Virus record (IMG/VR): IMGVR_UViG_3300043411_001038
Coordinates: 1 to 35,219 of that record
DNA length: 35,219 nt
Direction: 5' to 3' (one strand)
Source: a virus
In this document: positions 14,379 through 21,493 of the stretch, piece by piece
Position numbering within the stretch: position 1 is the first letter of the stretch
Layout: each line of letters opens with the position of its first letter
Program-made: the position numbers and the translations under genes
Notes under the pieces: generated by a model
What the model saw: only the letters and a program-made list of their open reading frames with translations
Database searches by the model: none
What the model was told of the DNA's origin: nothing

Positions 14379-15067
14379 TTGTTGTCGGTTGTCCTGTGAA
14401 GAACAGGAATTGGGTTTTGCCTTTGTGGAAATCTCATGTTGATGCTGCTTTTGAGGGTTTAGATGAGGTTAAATTTGTTTTCGCTTTGGATAGTGGAGAT
14501 AATGAGCCTTTAGATGTTTTTAATTCTTGGGGGGGGTTTGACGTTACTCTCGTCAGGTTGAATGGATCGTCTACGGGGACGCGAGACTGGTCGGATGAAC
14601 GGCATGAATATATGGCTTGGGCAAGGAACCAGCTTCTTGCCGCGGTCAGAGAGATGGAGCCGGATCTTTTCCTTAGTTTGGATTCGGATATTCTTCTTGA
14701 TCCGAGGGCAGTTAGGTCGGCTATGAAAGTTCTTTCAGACACTTCGTCTCCTGCCGTTGCTTTGAAGACGTATCTGTCTCAGACGGGGGAGATTACTAAC
14801 GGCGCTAATTGGGTTCGTAATCGGACCGAGATGCACCGTATTGTCGCTAATTATGCTTGTCCTGCTGACATTATTGCGGCAGCAAAACTTATGACCCCTG
14901 AGGCTTACTGTACAGATTATTCTTCTCATCATTTTGGGGAGGATATAGGCTGGTCTTTGAATGTTACGGGTAAGCATGGGCGGATGTATTTCGATGGAAG
15001 TATTGCTAATAAACATTTGATGTCTCAACAGATGATTTCTGCCGTGGATAAGAGGATCGGATGGTAG
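14375..15067 (+). CDS. Family-2-like glycosyltransferase (first of three)
   Basis: A 230-residue protein from a GTG at 14375 that overlaps the previous stop (GTGA). It opens with the strand VIVVGCPVKNRNW, typical of GT-A folds, and has a metal-binding DxD in LSLDSDILLDP (Asp103-Asp105). A late GEDIGWSLNV resembles the acceptor/catalytic ED motif. It should move a sugar from a nucleotide-sugar to an unknown acceptor. First gene of a five-gene overlapping cassette with two more glycosyltransferases, a P-loop protein and a methyltransferase. Confidence 0.8.
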   Translation: MIVVGCPVKNRNWVLPLWKSHVDAAFEGLDEVKFVFALDSGDNEPLDVFNSWGGFDVTLVRLNGSSTGTRDWSDERHEYMAWARNQLLAAVREMEPDLFLSLDSDILLDPRAVRSAMKVLSDTSSPAVALKTYLSQTGEITNGANWVRNRTEMHRIVANYACPADIIAAAKLMTPEAYCTDYSSHHFGEDIGWSLNVTGKHGRMYFDGSIANKHLMSQQMISAVDKRIGW

Positions 15068-15849
15068 ATAGTAGGGTTGAGTTAGTTGTAGTAAATTATA
15101 AGACTTATGCTCTTGTTCAGAGGTTTATTGATTCTCTTAAGGAGTTTACTCCGTCTGTCCCTTTTAGGGTTACTCTTGTGGATAATGAAACTTCTGATGA
15201 GGTTGATTTGTTGAATTGGGATGGGATAGATAATTTTCGCGTTATACGGTCTGTTGAAAACCTTGGGTATGCTAAGGCTTGTAATCTTGGGTCGTCTGAT
15301 TCGGATTCTGAATACATTTTTTTGCTTAATTCTGATACCCGGTTTATCAATAGCGAGTGTATTGATGTATTGACAGATTATATGGATGCAAATTTTGATG
15401 TTGGGGTGGTTGGCCCTAAACAGGTGGATTCGTATGGGCGTGTTACTCACGCTGGAATTTTTGGCCCTGGGGATAGTCCGGCTCATAGGGGATGGCTGGT
15501 TAGAGATAGGGGTGATACTTTTACGGATGTTGTTGATTGTTTGACTGTGATTGGGGCGGCGGTTTTTGTTCGCCGTTCAGCTTGGGATGCTATTGCTGCC
15601 GATCCGATTTTTAGAAAGCATTGGCCTAACGCTAAGGGGGCTATGCCTGAGCATTTCTTGTATTACGAGGAGACTGCGCTTTGTTATGCTATGCCAAAGT
15701 TTGGGTATCGGGTTGTTTATAATGGGGAGGCTTTGATGGTGCATGACTGGCATCAGACTATTTCTAACGTGGGTGAGGGTTCTTGGTTTAACCAGTCGAG
15801 GGTGTTGTTTCGTGCTCTTATGGATGATTGGGGGATTGTCCATGATTGA
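15061..15849 (+). CDS. Family-2 glycosyltransferase (second), rhamnosyltransferase-like
   Basis: A 262-residue GT-A glycosyltransferase. The N-terminal strand ELVVVNYKTYALVQRFIDSL, ENLGYAKACNLG and FLLNSDTRF (Asn90-Ser-Asp92 in place of DxD) are the hallmarks of the WbbL-like rhamnosyltransferase group. GAAVFVRRSAWD and EHFLYYEETALCYAM carry the acceptor and catalytic ED/EE region. The sugar and acceptor are not known. The ATG overlaps the upstream stop by 7 bases. No membrane segment is visible, so it acts in the cytoplasm. Confidence 0.87.
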   Translation: MVDSRVELVVVNYKTYALVQRFIDSLKEFTPSVPFRVTLVDNETSDEVDLLNWDGIDNFRVIRSVENLGYAKACNLGSSDSDSEYIFLLNSDTRFINSECIDVLTDYMDANFDVGVVGPKQVDSYGRVTHAGIFGPGDSPAHRGWLVRDRGDTFTDVVDCLTVIGAAVFVRRSAWDAIAADPIFRKHWPNAKGAMPEHFLYYEETALCYAMPKFGYRVVYNGEALMVHDWHQTISNVGEGSWFNQSRVLFRALMDDWGIVHD

Positions 15850-16381
15850 TGTTTTTGTGGCGGTGTTGAGGGCTTTGTGGCCTAGTGAGCCGCCTGAGCG
15901 GGTTACCGTTAATCATGGGGTTCCTTTTCAGTTTGTGGAGGATGGTCGTCCTGATCCTTTGGCTTTGGGGAACACTGTTGTTTGGGTGTCTGGGTTACCT
16001 ATGGATGGGAAGACTATTCTTGCTCGCAGGATTATGCAGGGGTTTGATCGTGTTGTGAGTATTGATGCTGTTGCTGTTCATAATAAGGCGGAGCTTTTAT
16101 CTTTGGATGATAGGCTTCCTTTGTTGTGGAATGATGAAGATGACGTTTTTGATGGTTCTGGTAGCCTTGTGGGGAATAGGTCTATAGGTCCTTTCTGGGA
16201 TAAGGCTTCGGTTGATGATGCAGAGATGGCTTATAGGTTATCGGATTTTATTGTTTCTAAGGTTTGTTCGGTTGGGGTTGTTCTTGTTGAGGGTTATCTT
16301 CCGTCGGGAATCGGTGACGCTTTTGTTGAGGTGCTTAAGCGTAAGAATGTTGCTGTTTGGGTTGTGAGGAGAAGTAAGTGA
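15842..16381 (+). CDS. P-loop kinase-like protein
   Basis: A 179-residue protein read from the ATG at 15842, which overlaps the previous stop by 8 bases. VVWVSGLPMDGKTILARRIM contains a Walker A (GLPMDGKT, residues 51-58), followed by VVSIDAVAV and VVLVEGYLPSG as candidate Walker B and lid regions. The layout resembles APS-kinase or small sugar/nucleoside kinases. Within the glycosyltransferase cassette it may phosphorylate a sugar or activate a donor, which is inference. Confidence 0.65.
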   Translation: MIDVFVAVLRALWPSEPPERVTVNHGVPFQFVEDGRPDPLALGNTVVWVSGLPMDGKTILARRIMQGFDRVVSIDAVAVHNKAELLSLDDRLPLLWNDEDDVFDGSGSLVGNRSIGPFWDKASVDDAEMAYRLSDFIVSKVCSVGVVLVEGYLPSGIGDAFVEVLKRKNVAVWVVRRSK

Positions 16382-17118
16382 GAATTATTGGTTCGATGGT
16401 TATGAAGAATGAGGCTGACAGGTATCTTGAACCTTGCCTTAAACATGCTCTCTCTTTTCTTGACGAGGTATTTGTTTTTGATGATATGTCTACTGATGAT
16501 AGTCGGCGTATTGCTTCTGATCTTGGTTGTCGTGTTGTTGTCAGATCTGATGGTATCCCTAGTTTTATTGAGCATGAGAGCGATTTTCGTTCTGCTGCTT
16601 GGGGGGTTATGGAACAGGTTATGATTCCCGATTCTGATACTTGGATATTTTCGTTTGATGCTGACGAGTTTATGGTTTCGCATAGCGGGGATGTTCGTGG
16701 GTCTCTTTCAAGAACTGTTGAGGATGCTCATCGGATGGGTTTTGTTGGGGTTAAACTCCATTTCCCCGAAATTTTTGATGTAACTGACGGGTCTTTGTTT
16801 ATGCGGGTTGACGGGTTTTGGGGCGGTATTCGTGGCCCTAGGTTGTTCCGTTATTGTCCGGGCGGAGTATTTTCTGGGAAGGCTATGGGGTCTGGTTCTG
16901 AACCAACTTATGTTGGGCGTGGGCCTCTTACGGATACTTCCGAGTTAGAGGTGCTGCATCTTGGTTATGCTAAGGATGCTGATAAGTCTGCGAAGTATGA
17001 GAGGTATTCTGCGCTTGAGCATGGGCATAACGATCAGCATATTCAGTCGATTGTGTTGCCGCCTTCTTTGCGGGCGTGGGGCGGGGTTGTCCCGAAGGAT
17101 CTTTTGGAGTGTGTATGA
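16378..17118 (+). CDS. Family-2 glycosyltransferase (third)
   Basis: A 246-residue protein from a GTG at 16378 overlapping the previous stop. MRIIGSMVMKNEADRYLEPC and FLDEVFVFDDMSTDDS are the N-terminal signature of a GT2 subgroup seen in bacterial and phage genomes. The metal site is FSFDADEF (Asp94, Asp96, Glu97). IRGPRLFRYCPGG and a late VLHLGYAKDADKSAKYERY match the C-terminal part of the same subgroup. It transfers a sugar to an unknown acceptor. It overlaps the methyltransferase gene by 4 bases. Confidence 0.85.
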   Translation: MRIIGSMVMKNEADRYLEPCLKHALSFLDEVFVFDDMSTDDSRRIASDLGCRVVVRSDGIPSFIEHESDFRSAAWGVMEQVMIPDSDTWIFSFDADEFMVSHSGDVRGSLSRTVEDAHRMGFVGVKLHFPEIFDVTDGSLFMRVDGFWGGIRGPRLFRYCPGGVFSGKAMGSGSEPTYVGRGPLTDTSELEVLHLGYAKDADKSAKYERYSALEHGHNDQHIQSIVLPPSLRAWGGVVPKDLLECV

Positions 17119-17774
17119 CGGAGTTGAGAACTACTGATATTTCTTACGGGGAAGATTATTGGAACACGTTTGACGGGGGGCTTGGATATCAGGACAGTGT
17201 GGTGTGGCAGGACACGGCCTATGTTGTTAAAGATCTTTTTGGTTATGATGTTTCTGGCGCCGATCTTGACAGGTTGACTGTTCTTGATGTCGGGTGTGCG
17301 CGTGGCTGTTTGGTTAAGCATTTGCGGAACCGTGGGATGGATACTTGGGGTTGCGACGTGTCTGTCTGGGCGCTGTGTAATCCTGACCCGGATTCCGGGG
17401 AGTTTCTGCGTTTCTATGATTTGACTTCAGGTGATGCGCCTCATTGGGAGGCCGAGTATTTCGATCGGGTTGTATGTTTGGAAACTATGGAACATATTCC
17501 TGAAAGTAGCGTGGATTTGGCTCTCACTACTGTCAGGGATCTTATGAAGCCTGGGGCGCTAGGATTTTTTGCTATCTGTACCGAGGATCAACCTGGGTGG
17601 GAGAGTGACCCTACACATATTTGTATTAAGAGTAGAGAGTGGTGGTGGAGAAAGTTTCTTTCTTTAGGGTTTAAGATTAGGGATGATTTAGCTGGACGTG
17701 TTCTGGAGTCTAGACCTTTTAAGGGGCATAATGGGATTGTGTGCGTAGAGAAGATTGGTGATGCGGGTGAGTGA
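17115..17774 (+). CDS. Class I SAM-dependent methyltransferase
   Basis: A 219-residue Rossmann-fold methyltransferase. The SAM-binding motif VLDVGCARG lies at residues 56-64, followed by TWGCDVSVWAL, the acidic motif II, and FDRVVCLETMEHIPES, the usual motif-III-like strand of small-molecule or sugar methyltransferases. Position at the end of the glycosyltransferase cassette suggests that it caps or modifies the glycan; methylation of another target cannot be excluded. The ATG at 17115 overlaps the previous stop. An upstream start at 17076 would overlap the glycosyltransferase by more than 40 bases and is rejected. Confidence 0.82.
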   Translation: MTELRTTDISYGEDYWNTFDGGLGYQDSVVWQDTAYVVKDLFGYDVSGADLDRLTVLDVGCARGCLVKHLRNRGMDTWGCDVSVWALCNPDPDSGEFLRFYDLTSGDAPHWEAEYFDRVVCLETMEHIPESSVDLALTTVRDLMKPGALGFFAICTEDQPGWESDPTHICIKSREWWWRKFLSLGFKIRDDLAGRVLESRPFKGHNGIVCVEKIGDAGE

Positions 17775-18438
17775 ACCAAATTTTGATATGGCTGATCTTA
17801 TTGACGGTGACGATAGTGTTGTTGTTAAGGATTCTGATGCTGTTGAGGTGGTTACGCCTTCGGGGCTAACTATTGAGGTTATGGGCCAAGCGGAAGCCGA
17901 TTTTTATAATCAGATGCGGGATCGTTATGGTCAGGATAACAAGTTGAAGAATGTGTCCGATTTTCTTGAGTTGGACCGTATTTTGTTGATGGAAACGATG
18001 TCGTTTCGGTGGGGGCAGTGGTTGTTGAGCGGGTCGAAGTATGATGGGAGTCGGATTAATCCGAAGGAAATTCAGGCTTCTATTAGTTCTTATTCTAAAG
18101 AGATTCGTGAGATTAAGGGCGCTCTTGGGATTGATAAGGTTACGAGGGATAAAGATAAGGGATCTAATTTTGCTGAATTTATGAACATGCTTTCGCTTAG
18201 GGCTAAAGAGTTTGGGGTGCATCGGGATAACCAGATTGTTGAAGCTATCAACATGTTGAACGAATTTTTTGCTGCGGCTACTGCTAGTAGAAATATGAAT
18301 GAGCGTGAGCAGAAAGAGTTTAATATGCGTGCGGATGATGTTATTGATTTGATTCTTTCTCGGGAGAAGGATTATCAGAAGATTGACGAGCAATTTAAGA
18401 AGAATCAGAAGATTTGGATTAGGGATATAAATGGCTAG
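17761..18438 (+). CDS. Putative terminase small subunit or packaging accessory protein
   Basis: A 225-residue protein starting MRVSEPNFDMADLIDGDDS (in-frame starts lie close together at 17755-17767). It has an acidic N-terminus, then a helical core: FLELDRILLMETMSFRWGQW, a conserved-looking turn LSGSKYDGSRINPKEI, and a long charged helix (SYSKEIREIKGALGIDKVTR). The position just before the terminase large subunit and the helical layout fit a small-terminase or packaging role. I do not recognise a defined domain, so the call rests largely on context. Confidence 0.5.
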   Translation: MRVSEPNFDMADLIDGDDSVVVKDSDAVEVVTPSGLTIEVMGQAEADFYNQMRDRYGQDNKLKNVSDFLELDRILLMETMSFRWGQWLLSGSKYDGSRINPKEIQASISSYSKEIREIKGALGIDKVTRDKDKGSNFAEFMNMLSLRAKEFGVHRDNQIVEAINMLNEFFAAATASRNMNEREQKEFNMRADDVIDLILSREKDYQKIDEQFKKNQKIWIRDING

Positions 18439-18934
18439 TTCAAGTTGGGTTGAGAAGGGTAAGATTATTAATGAAGCTTACCCTGATATAAATACTCTTG
18501 ATTGGCGGGCTGCTCTGTCAAGTGATCGTGATTTGTTTGCGAATATTGTGAGGGAGGTTATTCGTAAGTCGGATGGGCGCAATAAGCCTCCGCCTCTTGG
18601 GAGACGAAATAGCGGCTCTAAGTTTGCTCAGATTGCTGGCGAGGATTATACTTTGCTGCCTTTTTCGAAGGCTTTTGGGGCTATTGCAAACGGAGTAGAG
18701 AAGTCTGATATTTGTGATCGGACTGGAATTAAGCCGAGCCGCGTCTATGGCTTGTTGAACGGGGAGACCCCGACTGTTTCAGAGATCAAGTCTGTGGCAG
18801 CCGCGTTCGGGAGGTCTCCGTCATACTTTGTTGAATATAGGGTAATGTGTATTGCGGGGGCTGTTGCAGAATATCTTGAATCTGATGTCGATTCTACTGT
18901 TGTTCTTTTTGAGAAACTTGTTTACGGGGACTAG
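18431..18934 (+). CDS. XRE-like helix-turn-helix protein, possible terminase small subunit
   Basis: A 167-residue protein. The C-terminal half holds a clear Cro/XRE-type helix-turn-helix: ANGVEKSDICDRTGIKPSRV, LLNGETPTVSEIKSVAAAFG, then RSPSYFVEYR, as in phage and host repressors that end with an SPxYF motif. The N-terminal half is basic and proline-rich (DGRNKPPPLGRRNSG). Next to the terminase it may recognise packaging DNA, or it may be a transcription regulator. It overlaps the upstream gene by 8 bases and ends 2 bases before the terminase ATG. Confidence 0.65.
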   Translation: MASSSWVEKGKIINEAYPDINTLDWRAALSSDRDLFANIVREVIRKSDGRNKPPPLGRRNSGSKFAQIAGEDYTLLPFSKAFGAIANGVEKSDICDRTGIKPSRVYGLLNGETPTVSEIKSVAAAFGRSPSYFVEYRVMCIAGAVAEYLESDVDSTVVLFEKLVYGD

Positions 18935-18936
18935 TT

Positions 18937-21348
18937 ATGAGTGGCGTTTTTGAAGATCTTTCTGAAGAGGAATGCTATCTTTATGCTTTGTTTCAGGATT
19001 ATTCTGGTATTGATATAGCCGAGTTTTGTTTGGTTGATGAAGAGTTTGAGGACGGGTTGGTCCGCGCTTTCCCTATGCAGTATGCGTGGTGGAGGAATAA
19101 TGATAAGCACCAGATTGACGCTGGGAGCAGGTCGGCGGGAAAAGCTTTGGATGTAAACACGCCTATATTAACTACTGCTGGATGGAAGGTGATGGGGTCC
19201 GTAGTTGTAGGTGATTTTGTGTTTAATGAGACTGGTAATCCTGTTGAGGTTTTGGAGGTTTTTGATACGCTTTATGACAGGGATTGCTATGAGGTTTCTT
19301 TTAGTGATGGGTTAACTATTGTTGCTGACGGTGAACATTTTTGGAAAACTTGTACGAAGCGAGGTGAGGTTAATAAGGTTGCGACGACTTTAGAGATTAA
19401 AGATACGTTGACTTTATGGGGGGAGGCTAACCACAGGATTCCTGTCGCTATGCCTTTGCAGTATCCTGATAAGGAGTTGCTTGTTGAGCCTTATGGATTG
19501 GGTTATTGGCTGGGTGATGGTTCTTCTCAATCAGGGTATCTTCATATAGGCGAGCATGATGTTGACGCTGTAACGAATTTATGCTCTGAAATTGGACTCA
19601 CTCTACAAAAGCTTGCAGGTGGGGTTTCCGTTTATGCAATCAAGCTTCTAGAGCAGGGGTGGACTGAGTTGCCCGTGTTGGCAGACGAAGGTATTCTCCC
19701 GCCGAGAGGGAGGCTTACTAATGGGCAGGTTAAGGAGTGCAGAAGATTGGCGATGAATGGTGTTAGCTATGATGATTTGGTGGCAATTTATGGGGTATCT
19801 AAAACTTCTATATGTGAGTATGTGCTTGGTCAGCAACGTAGAGAGGCGGGTGGGCCTATCCGCCCTCCAAGAAGAGATCTGTATGCCTCGCATCTAGAGG
19901 AAATTGGGGTGCTTAAAAATAAGCATATCCCCGATCGTTATATGACAGCCTCTTTTAGGCAGAGACTTGCTTTGCTTCAAGGAATTATGGACTCCGATGG
20001 GCATATAAGAAAAAACGGCTCTTGTGAAATATCGTTGAGTAATTTTAGGTTAGCTGAAGACGTTTATAAACTGTTGTTAACATTGGGTCAGAAGCCTGCA
20101 ATAAGAACTAAACAAACTAGATGTAATGGGAATCCGTCTAACCCTACGCGACGGATCACATTTACTCCGATTAACGGGGTTGTCCCATTTAGGTTGCCAA
20201 GGAAGGTTGAAAGAGTTAAACTTTCCGGTTCGCCTAGGGCGGCGAAGAGATCAATTTGGGATGTTAGACAGGTTCCTTCTCGCCCGGTTCGTTGCATTAG
20301 GGTTTCGGGGGATAGTCACCTTTTCTTGGCGGGGGCTAGTCTGATCCCAACACACAATTCCATGTCGATACGTTATCGTGCTGTGGCTTTCCCGTTTATT
20401 CATCCTGGGGCGGAAATGCTTATTACAGCCCCGGAGTCTGTTCACCTTCAGGCGATAACATCGAAGATAGAGAATATTTATTTGAATAATCGTATACCTC
20501 GGGAGATGCTTGCTTCTCGTGGGAATACTCCGCGTATTCAGCAGCGCCCGACTTGGAATATGACGTTTATGAATGGCGGGTCGATTAAGGGTCGTATCCC
20601 TCAGCGTGACGGTAAGGGGGTGAAGGGGATGCACCCTACTTGGCTTGAGGCCGATGAGATGCAAGATTTTCCTGAGGCTGGTTGGGTTGAGTTGAGTTCA
20701 ACCTTGGCGAAGGTTGATGGGGCTGCATGGCGCTGTCATGGCGTCACACGGGGTGTTGGGGGAACTTTCGATAAGTATTGTTCTCCGGGTTCAGGGTGGA
20801 CTGTGCATCGTCTTCCTGCGATGTTGCGGCCAACTTGGGATGATGAGGAGCGTGCTGAGGCGGTTATGAAGTATGGTTCTGAAGAGAATATAGATTTTCG
20901 CAGAAATATTTTGGGACTCCCAGGCGACAGCACAGCGGCCCTGTTCGTTCTCAGCAGGCTCGTGCGTTGTTTTTTCGAAAAAACGCCCGTCTGGACAGTT
21001 AATGACGATGGGGTCCTTGATCAAGTGTGTATTTCCGACGTTAATGTAGGGGATAGTGTGTTGAATGGGTCGAAGTCTGGAACGGGTGTTGTTTTGGGTA
21101 AGATTCCGTCGGAGCATTCAAGTATTCTTGAATTAGTTGTTGATGGCGAGAAGCTTTATGTTACTGACGAGCACCCGTTTTTTACTACTCGCGGATGGGT
21201 GATGGCCGGGGAGATTGAGTCTGGCGATGAGATCCTTTCGCTGGATGATGTTGAGGGGTTATGGAGCGAGGATGGGCCTGGCCTTAATCTTGATCTTTTC
21301 CACCTCTTGCAGAGCGAGTCATACCTTGGGGTGGTTGATTATGAGTAG
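18937..21348 (+). CDS. terL: Terminase large subunit, N-terminal gene (ATPase part) with one complete intein and an N-terminal split-intein half
   Basis: An 803-residue precursor. Extein 1 is residues 1-69, ending in the Walker A GSRSAGK. Intein 1 is 70-474. Extein 2 is 475-677 (SMSIRYRAVAFPF, Walker B TWLEADE near residue 567, coupling motif CHGVT). An intein N-half fills 678-803. The gene stops (TAG at 21346) inside the second intein. The protein is the ATP-driven motor that packages DNA into the procapsid. The extein parts of the two terminase genes add to about 547 residues, the usual terminase size, so splicing in trans with the product of the next gene is expected. Confidence 0.93.
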   Translation: MSGVFEDLSEEECYLYALFQDYSGIDIAEFCLVDEEFEDGLVRAFPMQYAWWRNNDKHQIDAGSRSAGKALDVNTPILTTAGWKVMGSVVVGDFVFNETGNPVEVLEVFDTLYDRDCYEVSFSDGLTIVADGEHFWKTCTKRGEVNKVATTLEIKDTLTLWGEANHRIPVAMPLQYPDKELLVEPYGLGYWLGDGSSQSGYLHIGEHDVDAVTNLCSEIGLTLQKLAGGVSVYAIKLLEQGWTELPVLADEGILPPRGRLTNGQVKECRRLAMNGVSYDDLVAIYGVSKTSICEYVLGQQRREAGGPIRPPRRDLYASHLEEIGVLKNKHIPDRYMTASFRQRLALLQGIMDSDGHIRKNGSCEISLSNFRLAEDVYKLLLTLGQKPAIRTKQTRCNGNPSNPTRRITFTPINGVVPFRLPRKVERVKLSGSPRAAKRSIWDVRQVPSRPVRCIRVSGDSHLFLAGASLIPTHNSMSIRYRAVAFPFIHPGAEMLITAPESVHLQAITSKIENIYLNNRIPREMLASRGNTPRIQQRPTWNMTFMNGGSIKGRIPQRDGKGVKGMHPTWLEADEMQDFPEAGWVELSSTLAKVDGAAWRCHGVTRGVGGTFDKYCSPGSGWTVHRLPAMLRPTWDDEERAEAVMKYGSEENIDFRRNILGLPGDSTAALFVLSRLVRCFFEKTPVWTVNDDGVLDQVCISDVNVGDSVLNGSKSGTGVVLGKIPSEHSSILELVVDGEKLYVTDEHPFFTTRGWVMAGEIESGDEILSLDDVEGLWSEDGPGLNLDLFHLLQSESYLGVVDYE
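19144..20358 (+). mobile_element. Class 3 intein in the terminase Walker A motif (LAGLIDADG type)
   Basis: A 405-residue intein between GSRSAGK and S of the Walker A motif. It starts ALDVNTPILTTAGWK with Ala, not Cys or Ser, and ends SLIPTHN before Ser. The Trp-Cys-Thr triplet that defines class 3 inteins is present: Trp136 in block B (GEHFWKT), Cys453 in block F (VRCIRVSGDSHLFLAG) and Thr472 in block G. A LAGLIDADG homing endonuclease sits between the splicing blocks (LGYWLGDGSSQS, about residues 187-198, and LLQGIMDSDGHI, about 346-357). Confidence 0.92.
20968..21345 (+). mobile_element. Split intein, N-terminal half (126 residues)
   Basis: Begins at Cys678 (CFFEKTPVWTVNDDG, block A), with block B as LYVTDEHPFFTTRGWVMAGE, then a strand ESGDEILSLDD, and ends with an acidic leucine-rich tail LNLDLFHLLQSESYLGVV at the stop codon. 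No C-terminal block follows in this frame. The matching half opens the next gene. The break lies where endonuclease domains normally insert, the usual split site of natural split inteins. Confidence 0.85.
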
Positions 21349-21493
21349 AGTAGATAGTGTTAAGATTCTCAAATCAGGAGATCCTGGATTCGATAGACTT
21401 AGTAATGGAAAAGATACAGTCAGTTGTTATGACCTAACTGTTTCTGGGCACCCATCATTTTTTGTTGGCGATGGAGCTTTCTTGGCGCATAAT
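21341..21493 (+). mobile_element. Split intein, C-terminal half (51 residues)
   Basis: Runs from MSRVDSVKIL through block F (VSCYDLTVSGHPSFFVGDG) and block G (AFLAHN) to a +1 Cys (CVDQDSSND). It carries its own ATG and ribosome-binding site. Its size is at the upper end for split-intein C-halves. It complements the N-half encoded at 20968-21345; both splice junctions restore a continuous terminase sequence (LVR|CVDQ). Confidence 0.87.
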
